A stretch of 64,000 nt of DNA. It comes from Tsukamurella tyrosinosolvens (GTDB lineage Bacteria > Actinomycetota > Actinomycetes > Mycobacteriales > Mycobacteriaceae). Numbering within the stretch: position 1 is the stretch's first letter; each line of letters starts with the position of its first letter. Of this stretch, positions 32,239 through 41,271 are shown piece after piece. The translations under genes and the position numbers were made by a program. Under the pieces are notes generated by a model, which did no database searches, was not told where the DNA came from, and was given only the letters and a program-made list of their open reading frames with translations. The stretch is taken from positions 4,278,001-4,342,000 of the forward strand of contig NZ_FNSA01000003.1 of NCBI RefSeq assembly GCF_900104775.1. The letters are read 5' to 3'.

Positions 32239-33782
32239 CGCACGCCCGCGGGCGGCTCCGCGTGCCCCGCCACGACGACGGTGCGCCCGGGGAACAGGCC
32301 GGCGGGGTCGAGGATCTCGGCGAGGAGACGGCGCGCGTCCGCGGCGTCGAGGTGCTCGGTCGGCTCGTCCAGCAGGACCACGGCGGCGGGGCTGAGCAGC
32401 GCCCGCGCGAGCAGCAGCCGGCGGCGCTGGCCCCCGGAGAGGGAGTCGGCGCCGTCCTCCAGCTGCGTCCGCACGCCGTCGGGGAGCCCGTCGATCCACT
32501 CCCCCAGCCCGACGCGGCGCAGGGCCGCATCGATCTCGGCGTCGGTCGCGTCGCCGCGCGCCACGCGGCAGTTCTCGGCCACCGTCGTCGCGAAGACGTG
32601 CGCGGCCTCCCCGAAGAAGGCCACCGATGCGGGCAGGTCCGCGCAGTCGCGCGCGGGTGTCCCGTCGACGGCGACCTCGCCGCCGCGGTCGTCGAGGCCC
32701 GCCAGGGCGAGCAGCACAGTCGTCTTCCCCGCCCCGGAGGCGCCCCGCACCGCCAGCCGATCACCGGGCTCGAGGACCAGCGCACCCAGCCGCAGCGTCG
32801 GATGCGGGGCCACGGGCGTGGTCCCGGCGGGCACGGCGGGCAGGGTGAGCAGCGGCGCGATCCGGCCGGCGGCGTCCGCGGAGCGCACGTATTGCCGCGC
32901 CGCGTCGGGCAGCACCGAGGCGGCCTCGAAGGCGCTGAGCGGCAGCAGGATGAGGATGCCGAGCGTAGTCGCTGCCGCCGAGTCGATCCGGGCGACGGCC
33001 ACGAGCAGCGCGGCGATCACGGCCAGCCCGACCGCCAGCGGGATGGCGGCGTCCGCGAACGCGCCCGTGCGGGCGGCGCGGTCGACGGCGGACCGTCGGG
33101 CGTCCTCGGCGCGGGCGGCGCGGGACCGCACCTCGTCCAGCCGGCCGGCGACGGCGAGCTCGCCGGCGTGGTCGAGCACCGCCGAGGCCGCGGCACCGAA
33201 GGCCTCGCTGCCCGCCGCCTCCGCGGCAGCGCGGTCGCGGGTGGCGCGGGCGGTCAGCCACGGCGCCGCGAGCCCGGCCAGCAGCAGGCACGCCCCGAGC
33301 GCGAGGCCGGCCCGGGGATCGAGGAACCACATCCACGCGGTCGCCGCGACCGAGACCGTCGCCGCGACCGCGGCGGGGATCACGGTGCGCACCAGCGCAT
33401 CGCCGACCGCGTCGACGTCGGCGCCGGTGCGGGCGAGGAGTTCGCCGTCCGAGAGCCGCACGGACTCGGCGGGCGCGGCCCCGGCGAGCCGCAGGTACAG
33501 CGCGGCCCTCAGCTCCGTGAGCCCGCGCAGCGCCAGCCGGTGCGACGCGAGCCGCTCGACGTAGCGCATCAGCCCGCGGGTGATGCCGAGCCCGCGCACC
33601 GACGTGACGGCCAGCGAGAGCGCCAGCACGGGCGGCATCGTCCACGCCTTGGTGATGAGCCAGGCGGAGAGTCCCGCCAGCGCGAGCGCGCTGCCGGCGG
33701 TGAGAACGCCCGCGCCCACGGCGCCGAGCGCGGCCAGCGGCCGGGTCCGCATCGCCCGCAGGCAGATCAGCAGGTCACGCAC
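32205..33782 (-). CDS. cydC: thiol reductant ABC exporter subunit CydC
   Basis: This 525-residue half-transporter has a six-helix membrane domain (about 1-300) and an ATPase domain with Walker A GASGAGKTT, signature LSGGQRRR and Walker B VVLLDEPTEHLDA. With CydD it exports cysteine/glutathione-type thiols needed for assembly of cytochrome bd. The GTG start overlaps the end of cydD by 8 nt. The last 34 nt are antisense to the SDR gene. It is the last gene of cydABDC. Confidence 0.92.
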   Translation of the reverse strand: MRDLLICLRAMRTRPLAALGAVGAGVLTAGSALALAGLSAWLITKAWTMPPVLALSLAVTSVRGLGITRGLMRYVERLASHRLALRGLTELRAALYLRLAGAAPAESVRLSDGELLARTGADVDAVGDALVRTVIPAAVAATVSVAATAWMWFLDPRAGLALGACLLLAGLAAPWLTARATRDRAAAEAAGSEAFGAAASAVLDHAGELAVAGRLDEVRSRAARAEDARRSAVDRAARTGAFADAAIPLAVGLAVIAALLVAVARIDSAAATTLGILILLPLSAFEAASVLPDAARQYVRSADAAGRIAPLLTLPAVPAGTTPVAPHPTLRLGALVLEPGDRLAVRGASGAGKTTVLLALAGLDDRGGEVAVDGTPARDCADLPASVAFFGEAAHVFATTVAENCRVARGDATDAEIDAALRRVGLGEWIDGLPDGVRTQLEDGADSLSGGQRRRLLLARALLSPAAVVLLDEPTEHLDAADARRLLAEILDPAGLFPGRTVVVAGHAEPPAGVRQWEMDRLSSA

Positions 33783-35379
33783 GGGCCACCTCCAGCACCT
33801 CGTCGGCTGCGGCGAGCACCTGCGGGTCGTGGGCCGCGATCACGACGGTCGCACCGGCATCGGCGCGGTCACGCAGCGCGGCGAGGACGCGGGCGGCCAG
33901 CTCGTCGTCGAGGTGCGCGGTCGGCTCGTCGAAGAGCAGCACCGGCCGCCCGAGCGCGAGGGTGCGGGCCAGCGCGAGCCGCTGCCGCTGCCCGGCGGAG
34001 AGCCCTGCCCCGCCGGTGCCGACGGTCCGCTCCCAGCCGCGCTCGGCGACCACCTCGTCGAGGCCGGTCGCGGCGAGCACCTCCGGCACGGATTCCGGTG
34101 CGGGGGCGCCCAACAGCGTGAAGTTGTGCTCCAGCGTGCCGGGTTCGAGGTAGGGGTGCTGCGGGCACCAGGCCACGTGCGCCCACCACGCCGGGCCGCA
34201 GGCCAGCGGCGCACCGTCGACGGTGACGTCCCCCGCGTCCGGCACCACGAGCCCCGCCAGCACGGTCAGCAGCGTGGACTTGCCCGCACCGTTGGCCCCG
34301 GTGAGCACGGTGACCCGTCCGGGGGCGAAGGCACCGTCGAAGCCCGACGGTGCCGCGCCGTCCCGCCCGTCGACGGTGACGCCGCGCGCGACGAGCACGC
34401 CGGGGTGGTCGGTGCCCGGCCCCGCGGCGGGAGCGGGCGCGTCGAGGAGGGCGAAGACGCGGCCGGTGGCCTCGATCCCCTGCTCGGCGGCGTGGAATCC
34501 GGCGCCGACGGCGCGCAGCGGCCGGTACACCTCGGGGGCGAGGATGAGCGCGAAAACACCGGCGAACAGGGTCATCTCGCCGTAGACCAGGCGTAGGCCG
34601 ATACTCACGGCGACGAGCGCGACGCACAGGGTGGCGAGCAGTTCGAGGGCGAAGGAGGAGAGGAAGGCGATCCGCAGTGCGCCCATGGTCTCGGTCTCGT
34701 TGCGCGCCCCGAGCTCACGGACCGTGCGCTCGGGGCCGCGTTCGCGGCCGAGGGCCCGGAGCGTGGGCAGGCCGGCGACCAGGTCGAGCAAGCGCGCGGA
34801 CAGCCGCGACATCGCCTGCAGGCGGCGCCGCGTGCGGTCGCGGGTGAGCAGGCCGATGAGCACCATGAAGATCGGTAGCAGCGGCAGGGTGCCGAGCGCG
34901 ATCGCGCCGGAGACCCAGTCCGCGAGGAACATCGCGAGGATCAGCACCGGCGTCGCGATGGCGCTCAGGGCGAGGGCGGGGACGTAGCCCGTGAGGTAGG
35001 GCGGCAGGTCGTCGAGGCCGCGGGTGAGGGCGGTGCGCAGCTCCTCGCGGTCCACCGGCGTACGCCCCGGGCCGACGGCCGCCAGTGCGGCGGAGCGCAG
35101 CTCGGAGACCACCCGGTCGGCGGCGCGGCGCTCGATGCGGGATCGAAGGTGGCTCACCGCGACCCGGACCGCCAGCGCGCCGACGGCCGACGCGAGCGGT
35201 CCCGTCACGTCGGCGTCGCCGGTCACGAGGCGCGCGAGCGCCGTCGCGAGCGCGAAGGCCAGCACGATCACCGCGGCGGTCTCCGCGACGCCGCAGGCGA
35301 CCACGGTGGCCATCAACCCGCGCGAGCTGCGCGCGTACCGCAGCAGCCGCGGGTCGACGGGCGCGCGGGTCTCAGGCAC
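33775..35379 (-). CDS. cydD: thiol reductant ABC exporter subunit CydD
   Basis: This 534-residue ABC half-transporter has six predicted helices (1-310), Walker A GANGAGKST, a slightly altered signature LSAGQRQRL and Walker B LLFDEPTAHLD. The cytoplasmic loop segment LPTLRALGRERG near residue 205 is typical of CydD. It forms the heterodimeric CydDC exporter. The GTG overlaps the cydB stop by 8 nt. The order cydA-cydB-cydD-cydC is the same as in M. tuberculosis. Confidence 0.92.
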   Translation of the reverse strand: MPETRAPVDPRLLRYARSSRGLMATVVACGVAETAAVIVLAFALATALARLVTGDADVTGPLASAVGALAVRVAVSHLRSRIERRAADRVVSELRSAALAAVGPGRTPVDREELRTALTRGLDDLPPYLTGYVPALALSAIATPVLILAMFLADWVSGAIALGTLPLLPIFMVLIGLLTRDRTRRRLQAMSRLSARLLDLVAGLPTLRALGRERGPERTVRELGARNETETMGALRIAFLSSFALELLATLCVALVAVSIGLRLVYGEMTLFAGVFALILAPEVYRPLRAVGAGFHAAEQGIEATGRVFALLDAPAPAAGPGTDHPGVLVARGVTVDGRDGAAPSGFDGAFAPGRVTVLTGANGAGKSTLLTVLAGLVVPDAGDVTVDGAPLACGPAWWAHVAWCPQHPYLEPGTLEHNFTLLGAPAPESVPEVLAATGLDEVVAERGWERTVGTGGAGLSAGQRQRLALARTLALGRPVLLFDEPTAHLDDELAARVLAALRDRADAGATVVIAAHDPQVLAAADEVLEVARA

Positions 35380-36406
35380 GGGGGCTGAGGCCGATCGACG
35401 GAGGGATCTGCGCGGCCGAGATCCGCTTGCGGAACACCCAGTACGTCCACGCCTGGTAGATCATCACCAGCGGGAGGAGCACGACCAGGCACCAGGACAT
35501 CACGACCAGCGTGTAGTGCGAGGAGGCGGCGGCCTCGATCGTGATCGAGCGGGCCGGGTCGGTCGCGTTCAGCACGTTGGGGAAGAGCGCTCCGAAGAGG
35601 AGCACGCTGACGCCGATCACGGTCAGTGAGGTCGCGAAGAACGCCGCGAGTTCGCGCCCCACGCGGATCAGCGGACCCACGGCGAGCAGCCCGCCGGCGG
35701 CCAGCGCCACCATCGCCCACGTCCACGGCTTGCCGTGCTCGAGCTGCGTCCACACCGCGAAGACGGCGCCGATCGCGGTGACGGGCAGCCACATCCGTGC
35801 GGCGAGGCGCCGGGCGTCCACCCGGACGTCACCGTCGGACTTGAGCGCGACGAAGATCGCGCCGTGCAACAGGAACAGGCCGAGGGTCGCGATCCCGCCG
35901 AGCAGCCCGTACGGGTTGAGCAGGTCCCAGACCTCGCTGGTCATGTCGCCGCGTTCGTCCAGGTCGACGCCGTGCACGATGTTCGCGAAGATCAGGCCCC
36001 ACGCGAAGGCGGGGATCCAGGAGCCGAGGCCGATCCCGACGTCCGCCCAGCCGCGCCAGCGCGGCTCGTCGATCTTGCCGCGCCACTCGATCGCGCAGAC
36101 GCGGGTGATGAGGCCCACCAGGATCGCGAGGAGCACGAGGTAGAAGCCCGAGAAGACCTCGGCGTACCAGACCGGGAACGCGGCGAACATCGCCGCGCCG
36201 GCGGTGATGAGCCACACCTCGTTGCCGTCCCAGACGGGGCCGATGGTGTTGAGCAGCACGCGCCGCCGCTTCTCGGCGTCGGCGTGGGAGCGCTTGCGGC
36301 CCAGGATCGGCATGAGCATGCCGACGCCGAAGTCGAAGCCCTCCAGCACGAAGTAGCCGGTGAACAGGAAGCCGATGGCGAGGAACCAGTAGTCGGGCAG
36401 TGTCAT
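35372..36406 (-). CDS. cydB: cytochrome bd ubiquinol/menaquinol oxidase subunit II
   Basis: This 344-residue membrane protein has eight to nine helices. The N-terminus YWFLAIGFLFTGYFVLEGFD... and the motif GPVWDGNEVWL near residue 57 are hallmarks of CydB. It completes the high-affinity terminal oxidase with CydA. AGGAGG spanning the cydA stop is its ribosome-binding site. The oxidase supports respiration at low oxygen and protects against bc1-aa3 inhibition. Confidence 0.96.
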   Translation of the reverse strand: MTLPDYWFLAIGFLFTGYFVLEGFDFGVGMLMPILGRKRSHADAEKRRRVLLNTIGPVWDGNEVWLITAGAAMFAAFPVWYAEVFSGFYLVLLAILVGLITRVCAIEWRGKIDEPRWRGWADVGIGLGSWIPAFAWGLIFANIVHGVDLDERGDMTSEVWDLLNPYGLLGGIATLGLFLLHGAIFVALKSDGDVRVDARRLAARMWLPVTAIGAVFAVWTQLEHGKPWTWAMVALAAGGLLAVGPLIRVGRELAAFFATSLTVIGVSVLLFGALFPNVLNATDPARSITIEAAASSHYTLVVMSWCLVVLLPLVMIYQAWTYWVFRKRISAAQIPPSIGLSPRA

Positions 36407-36415
36407 GGCGGCCTC

Positions 36416-37921
36416 CTAGTACGCGAAGGAGAGGTGGTCCGACGAGGCCCTCCGGCCCGGCTCGGCGCCCTCCGGGGCGTCGTCGTCTCCGGTCGGCGGA
36501 TCGTCGTCGTCGGGCGGGTCGAGCGGGCTGTGCAGGTTCGGCCCCTTGATCACGTACCGCCGGAGCAGGAAGAACCACAGCAGGTAGAGCGTGCCGTAGA
36601 CCGCGGCGAACGTGAGGAGGGAGAAGGCCATCATCGTCACGGAGTGGCCCGAGACGGCCTGGCCCACCGTGAGCCGGATCGTCGGGTCGCCGTTCGGGTT
36701 GGGCACCACCACCCAGGGCTGGCGCCCCATCTCGGTGAACACCCAGCCGGACGTGTTGGCGAGGAACGGGGTGGGCAGCGCGATGAGGCAGATCCGGCTG
36801 AACCACTTCTGGTTCGGGACCCGGCCGCGGCGGGTGACCCACAGTCCGGCCAGCGCCAGCACGCCCGATCCGACCGACCAGCCCATCATGGCGCGGAAGG
36901 CCCAGTACGAGACGAAGAGGTTGGGGCGGTAGTCGCCGGGCCCGAACTTCTCGACGGCCTCCGCCTGCAGCTCGGTGACGCCCTTGAGCGTCGAGTTCGG
37001 ATCGCCGTTGGCGAGGAAGGAGGTCACGTACGGCACCTGCAGCACGTGCGTCACCGACTCGCAGTTGTTGTGCGTGCCGATGGTGAGCAGGGAGAAGCTT
37101 GCGCCGGTCTCGGTGTGGCAGAGCGATTCCGCGGAGGCCATCTTCATGGGTTGCTGTTCGAACATGAGCTTGGCCTGCGCGTCGCCGGTGATGCCGAGGC
37201 CCACGGCCGAGACGATCATGACGCCGAGGCCGAACCGGGTGACGGGACGCATCGACTGCGCCAGTTCGATCGCGTCGGGGTCGCCCTTGCGCATGCCGCG
37301 CACCATCCACCAGCCGCCGATCGCGGCGACGAAGGTGCCGGCGGTGAGCCACGCGCCGAAGACGGTGTGCGGGAACGCCGCGAGGGTGGTCGAGTTGGTG
37401 AGCACCTCCCAGATGCTCGTGAGCTCGGCCCGGTTCTTCTCCGGGTTGAAGGTGGCCCCCACGGGGTGCTGCATCCACGAGTTCGCGGCGATGATGAAGA
37501 ACGCGGAGGCGTTCACGCCGAGCGCGACCAGCCAGATGCAGCCCAGGTGAACGAGTTTCGGCAACCGCGTCCAGCCGAAGATCCACAGGCCGAGGAAGGT
37601 CGACTCCATGAAGAAGGCGACGAGGCCCTCGAGCGCGAGCGGCGCGCCGAAGACGTCGCCGACGAACTTGCTGTACTCGCTCCAGGCCATGCCGAACTGG
37701 AACTCCTGCACGATGCCGGTGGCGACGCCGAGCGCGAAGTTGATGAGGAAGAGTTTGCCGAAGAAGTTCGTGGCCTTGAGCCACGCCTGCTTCCCCGTCA
37801 CCAGCCAGATGGTCTGCATCGTGGCGACCATCGGCGCGAGGCCGATGGTGAGCGGCACGAGGATGAAGTGCATCACCGTGGTCATGCCGAACTGCCAGCG
37901 GGCGATGTCCAATGCGGTCAT
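36416..37921 (-). CDS. cydA: cytochrome bd oxidase subunit I
   Basis: This 501-residue heme subunit has nine helices. Heme ligands can be assigned by comparison with E. coli: His18 (MHF), His185 (FPHTVFG) and Met345 (FRAMMGW). The periplasmic Q-loop contains KLMFEQQPMKMA and is of the short type. The C-terminal tail is acidic (DPPDDDDPP). GGGAG precedes the ATG. The promoter region carries an unusual nested palindrome. It oxidises menaquinol and reduces oxygen to water. Confidence 0.96.
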   Translation of the reverse strand: MTALDIARWQFGMTTVMHFILVPLTIGLAPMVATMQTIWLVTGKQAWLKATNFFGKLFLINFALGVATGIVQEFQFGMAWSEYSKFVGDVFGAPLALEGLVAFFMESTFLGLWIFGWTRLPKLVHLGCIWLVALGVNASAFFIIAANSWMQHPVGATFNPEKNRAELTSIWEVLTNSTTLAAFPHTVFGAWLTAGTFVAAIGGWWMVRGMRKGDPDAIELAQSMRPVTRFGLGVMIVSAVGLGITGDAQAKLMFEQQPMKMASAESLCHTETGASFSLLTIGTHNNCESVTHVLQVPYVTSFLANGDPNSTLKGVTELQAEAVEKFGPGDYRPNLFVSYWAFRAMMGWSVGSGVLALAGLWVTRRGRVPNQKWFSRICLIALPTPFLANTSGWVFTEMGRQPWVVVPNPNGDPTIRLTVGQAVSGHSVTMMAFSLLTFAAVYGTLYLLWFFLLRRYVIKGPNLHSPLDPPDDDDPPTGDDDAPEGAEPGRRASSDHLSFAY

Positions 37922-37969
37922 GCGTACTCCCTGGGCCGAGGGCTCGGATCGGCCTCGTCGCCGACCCTC

Positions 37970-38007
37970 CTACTACGTTCAGTAGTAATTACTACCGATG
38001 GTAGTAG
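37970..38007. promoter_or_regulatory. nested palindromic operator upstream of cydA
   Basis: A 14-bp perfect palindrome GTAGTAATTACTAC (37982-37995) lies at the exact centre of two outer arms CTACTAC (37970-37976) and GTAGTAG (38001-38007). The arms mirror each other about the same axis, so 28 of 38 positions are symmetric. It stands about 50 nt upstream of the cydA start and likely covers the promoter. The repeated GTAGTA units suggest two dimers of one regulator; which one is unknown. Confidence 0.7.
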
Positions 38008-38244
38008 AGATCGCCGTCGATCCCAAGTGTTGAGACACAGCACACGCCGCACCGTGCGCCGACCCGTTGTGTCCACCGTAGGCCCGCACCCCGGCGGCCG
38101 CACCGGATCGGCGGCGATGCGATCGCAGCGGGAAGACGGAAGCCGAGCAGCCGCTTTACCGCGGGCCAAGCGTTGCGATAGCACCTCCCGCGAGCATTCG
38201 TGGCGGTGCCGATCCGGGCGCCGCTCCACCCCGGGAGGACTCTC

Positions 38245-38892
38245 GTGAATCCGTTGCGCACACTGCTCGCCGCCCTCATCGCTACCCTGTCGGTACTCGC
38301 GGCACTCCCGGCGATCGCCCACGCGGAGCGGACACTGGCCCCGGGCGACACGATCGACACCGACACCGGCAGCTGCTCCATCGGCTACTTCGCGACCGAC
38401 CCGTCCGGCGGCCTCTACATCGTCACCGCCGGACACTGCTCCGACCACACCGACTCGGCGGTGGCCGCCGACGGCATCGAGATCGGCACCGTTGTCGCGG
38501 GTTACGACGAATGCCGGGGCGACGGAGCCTGCGAATTCGGGAAGTACGGCATCACGATCATCCGCCTCCACCGGGGCACCGACATCACGCTCCGGCACTG
38601 GTGGACCTCGGTCCACGACGCCGCCGTCGGCGACAAGGTGTGCATCAGCGGCGGTGGCGATCGGACGACGCGGTGCGGTGTCACCGAGACGGCGACCGCA
38701 TCGTTCACCAACGTCCGCGGGATCGAATCCGTCCCGGGCGACAGCGGGTCCGGCGCCTGGGGCGGCCCGGACTACCGGCTCGTCGGCCTGGTGATCTCGC
38801 GGGGCGAGGGCACCACGCAGGTGCAGCCCGTCTCCGACGCGCAGGCGAAGGCCCGGCGGCTCGGATACGACCTGTCGATCCTGGTCCGCTAG
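38245..38892 (+). CDS. secreted trypsin-like serine protease homologue
   Basis: This 215-residue protein has a signal peptide (1-27, AHA) and a chymotrypsin-like fold. His64 in TAGHC and Ser167 in GDSGSG are present. At the place where family members have the triad Asp (D-[IV]-A-L) this one reads YGITIIRL with Gly102, so the Asp is apparently missing or shifted. Cysteines at 44, 65, 90, 96, 133 and 144 could form disulfides. The GTG start follows GGGAGGAC. Between it and cydA lie 323 nt (37922-38244) holding the cyd palindrome; the rest shows no gene. Confidence 0.8.
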   Translation: MNPLRTLLAALIATLSVLAALPAIAHAERTLAPGDTIDTDTGSCSIGYFATDPSGGLYIVTAGHCSDHTDSAVAADGIEIGTVVAGYDECRGDGACEFGKYGITIIRLHRGTDITLRHWWTSVHDAAVGDKVCISGGGDRTTRCGVTETATASFTNVRGIESVPGDSGSGAWGGPDYRLVGLVISRGEGTTQVQPVSDAQAKARRLGYDLSILVR

Positions 38893-38917
38893 CGCCGCAG
38901 GAGGACCCGGTCGCCGG

Positions 38918-40288
38918 TCACGACACGCGGCCGTCGACCCGCTTCTGGTGCGCGACGCTGGCGGCGACCACGATGACGGCCAGGGCGGTCGAGAGGCCGA
39001 CGGCGCTGCGCTGGTCCGGGTCGACGATCATCGCGACGATGACGAAGACGATGAAGGCGATCACCGCGTAGGTGGCCCACGGGAAGAACCACATCCGCAG
39101 CGGCGACGGGGTGCTCTCCCGGCGGCGCAGGGCGATCTGACTGACCGCGATCACCAGGTAGACGAACAGCGCCACCGCGCCGGTCGTCGCCAGCAGGTAG
39201 CCGAAGAGCTTCTCGGGCAGGACGTAATTGCCGATCACCGCCAGGAAACCGAGGATCATCGAGGACAGCACGGCCACGGCCGGGACTCCCCGCTTCGTGG
39301 TCCGGCCCGCGGCCCGGGGAGCGTCGCCGCGGCGGGCGAGCGAGTACAGCATCCGCGAGGCGGTGTAGAGCGCGCTGTTGAGGCACGACGCGACGGCGAC
39401 GAGGACCACGACGTCCATGATCCCCGCGGCGGCCGGGATGTTCATCGCCTGCAGGACCGCCTGGTACGACCCCGTCGCCGAGTCGAGCGTGTTCCACGGG
39501 ACGAGCGCCACCACCACGAAGATCGACCCGATGTAGAACAGGCAGATCCGCCAGACCACCGAGTTCACCGCCTTCGTGATGCCCTTGGCCGGCTCGGGCG
39601 ATTCGGCGGCGGCGATCGTCACGATCTCCGAGCCCATGAACGTGAACATGGTGGTGAGCATCGCCGCGATCACCGCCCCGGCGCCGTTCGGCATGAATCC
39701 GCCCGTGTCCCACAGGTGGTGCACGCCGGAGACCCCGGAGCCGGGCAGCAGCCCGAAGATCGCCAGCGCGCCCAGCACCAGGAAGGCCGCGATCGCGAGC
39801 ACCTTGATCAGCGCGAACCAGAACTCGAACTCGCCGTAGTTGCCCACGGAGAAGAGATTCGTCACGGTGAGCAGCACCACCACGAGCAGCGCCCACGACC
39901 ACTGCGGGCCGCCGACCGTCTTCGACAGGATCACCGCGGCGGCGGTCGCCTCGACCGGGATCACCAGCACCCAGAACAGCCAGTACAGCCACCCGATGCT
40001 GCACCCCGCCCAGCGGCCCAGCGCCCGCTCGGCGTACGTCGAGAACGAGCCCGTGTCCGGGTGCGCCGTGGCCATCTCGCCGAGCATCCGCATCACCAGG
40101 ATCACCAGCAGGCCCGCGAGGCTGTAGGAGATCAGCACCGCCGGCCCCGCGAGCTTGATCGCGTTCGCCGAGCCCACGAACAGGCCGGCGCCGATGACGC
40201 CCGCGATCGAGATCATCGTGATGTGCCGGGGTTTGAGACTGGTACCGAGCTGGTCGCCCTCGGTGCCGGTGTCCTCGCGCGTACTCAT
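38918..40288 (-). CDS. amino acid permease, APC family
   Basis: This 456-residue transporter has twelve predicted helices and the AAT-type N-terminus LKPRHITMISIAGVIGAGLF. The GEM motif (MLGEMATA) and the charged loop AAAESPEPAKGI after helix 6 are typical of the GabP/proline/asparagine permease group. It imports a neutral or gamma-amino acid with protons; the exact substrate is not decidable. It lies downstream of pabC behind a small hairpin. Confidence 0.92.
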   Translation of the reverse strand: MSTREDTGTEGDQLGTSLKPRHITMISIAGVIGAGLFVGSANAIKLAGPAVLISYSLAGLLVILVMRMLGEMATAHPDTGSFSTYAERALGRWAGCSIGWLYWLFWVLVIPVEATAAAVILSKTVGGPQWSWALLVVVLLTVTNLFSVGNYGEFEFWFALIKVLAIAAFLVLGALAIFGLLPGSGVSGVHHLWDTGGFMPNGAGAVIAAMLTTMFTFMGSEIVTIAAAESPEPAKGITKAVNSVVWRICLFYIGSIFVVVALVPWNTLDSATGSYQAVLQAMNIPAAAGIMDVVVLVAVASCLNSALYTASRMLYSLARRGDAPRAAGRTTKRGVPAVAVLSSMILGFLAVIGNYVLPEKLFGYLLATTGAVALFVYLVIAVSQIALRRRESTPSPLRMWFFPWATYAVIAFIVFVIVAMIVDPDQRSAVGLSTALAVIVVAASVAHQKRVDGRVS

Positions 40289-40289
40289 C

Positions 40290-40312
40290 CCGCGACGCTA
40301 TGCCCGTCGCGG
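40290..40312 (-). terminator. hairpin between pabC and the amino acid permease
   Basis: An 8-bp stem CCGCGACG / CGTCGCGG with a 7-nt loop lies immediately upstream of the permease start on the minus strand. It may end the pabC transcript or lower permease translation. Confidence 0.4.
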
Positions 40313-40348
40313 CTTCCCCGCAGTCCGTGCCGGGATTGTCCGAAAAGG

Positions 40349-41212
40349 CTAGGGGGTGTTCTCGATCCCCGCCTCGATGAGCGAGCGGACCGTCGCGTCC
40401 ATGGGCGCATCGGGCAGGGCCCGGCCGTCCAGGGTGTGCACGCGCGCGCACAGCGTGATCGACGAGACCAGCCACACCCCGTCGTTCATGACCAGGTCCA
40501 CGGGGAAGATCGGCTCGACGGCGGTGGAGACGCCCTTGTCCTCCGCGGCGTCGAACAGGGCACGCGCGGTGGTGCCGGGCAGGATGCCCTGCTCCGCGGG
40601 CGGGGTGACGAGCGTGCGGCCGCGGGCGATCACGACGGTGGCGCGCGGCGCCTCGAGGATGCGGCCCTCGCTGGAGGTGAAGATCACGTCGTCGGCGCCC
40701 TGCTCCGCGGCGTACCGCGCGGCGGCCATGTTCACCGCGTAGGAGAGGGTCTTCGCGCCGAGCAGCAGCCACGGCGCGTCGGTGCCGAGCCCCGTCGAAT
40801 AGCCCCGGTTGAGCGTGATGGCGGAGATCCCCTCGGTGCGCGCCCGCCGCGCCCGGTCCGGCAGCGGCGACACCGTGACGTACGCGGTGGGCGTGCCCGG
40901 GTCGGACTCGCGGCCCCGCGTGTAGACGAGCCGCAGCGCGCCCTCGGCGCTCCCCGCCTCCTCGCCGTAGAGCATCGCCGCGCGCTGCATCGCGGCCCAC
41001 CAGGCACCGTCGTTCGGCGCCGGGAGGCCGAGCGCGGCGGCCGAGCGGCCCAGCCGGTCGAGGTGGGCGCGCCCCTTGAGCGGCGCGCCGTCGCGGACCA
41101 GGACGGTCTCGAAACAGCCGTCGCCGCGGACCGCGCCGAGGTCGTCGGCGTACAGCAGGGGCGCGTCGGGAGCGCGCACGGAACCGTCCAGGGTGACCAC
41201 CACGGATGCCAT
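40349..41212 (-). CDS. pabC: aminodeoxychorismate lyase-like PLP enzyme (Rv0812 type)
   Basis: This 287-residue class IV aminotransferase-fold enzyme corresponds to M. tuberculosis Rv0812. PLP Lys154 is in LGAKTLSY and Glu187 in EGRILEAPRATV. It probably converts 4-amino-4-deoxychorismate to p-aminobenzoate and pyruvate for folate; a D-amino acid or branched-chain aminotransferase activity cannot be excluded. The ATG has TACTGT 7 nt upstream, predicting a leaderless mRNA. It is divergent from ygfZ with only 59 nt between. Confidence 0.85.
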   Translation of the reverse strand: MASVVVTLDGSVRAPDAPLLYADDLGAVRGDGCFETVLVRDGAPLKGRAHLDRLGRSAAALGLPAPNDGAWWAAMQRAAMLYGEEAGSAEGALRLVYTRGRESDPGTPTAYVTVSPLPDRARRARTEGISAITLNRGYSTGLGTDAPWLLLGAKTLSYAVNMAAARYAAEQGADDVIFTSSEGRILEAPRATVVIARGRTLVTPPAEQGILPGTTARALFDAAEDKGVSTAVEPIFPVDLVMNDGVWLVSSITLCARVHTLDGRALPDAPMDATVRSLIEAGIENTP

Positions 41213-41219
41213 GGCGGCA

Positions 41220-41265
41220 ACAGTATTCGACGCCCCGGAGCGCCGCGCGGCCAGCGGGGTAGGCT
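41220..41265. promoter_or_regulatory. back-to-back leaderless promoters of pabC and ygfZ
   Basis: On the minus strand TACTGT (41220-41225) lies 7 nt from the pabC ATG. On the plus strand TAGGCT (41260-41265) lies 6 nt from the ygfZ GTG. Both starts would thus be the first base of their mRNA, and the two promoters overlap within 59 nt. Confidence 0.55.
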
Positions 41266-41271
41266 TGAGGA

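Noticed and set aside
38020-38050. GTGTTGAGACACAG as a CRP site for cydA
   Set aside because: It lacks the TGTGA-N6-TCACA arrangement; the nested palindrome is a far better candidate for control.
35735-38248. 837-codon plus-strand open frame opposite cydA and cydB
   Set aside because: Shadow frame of two certain genes; His/Glu/Arg-rich with no motif.
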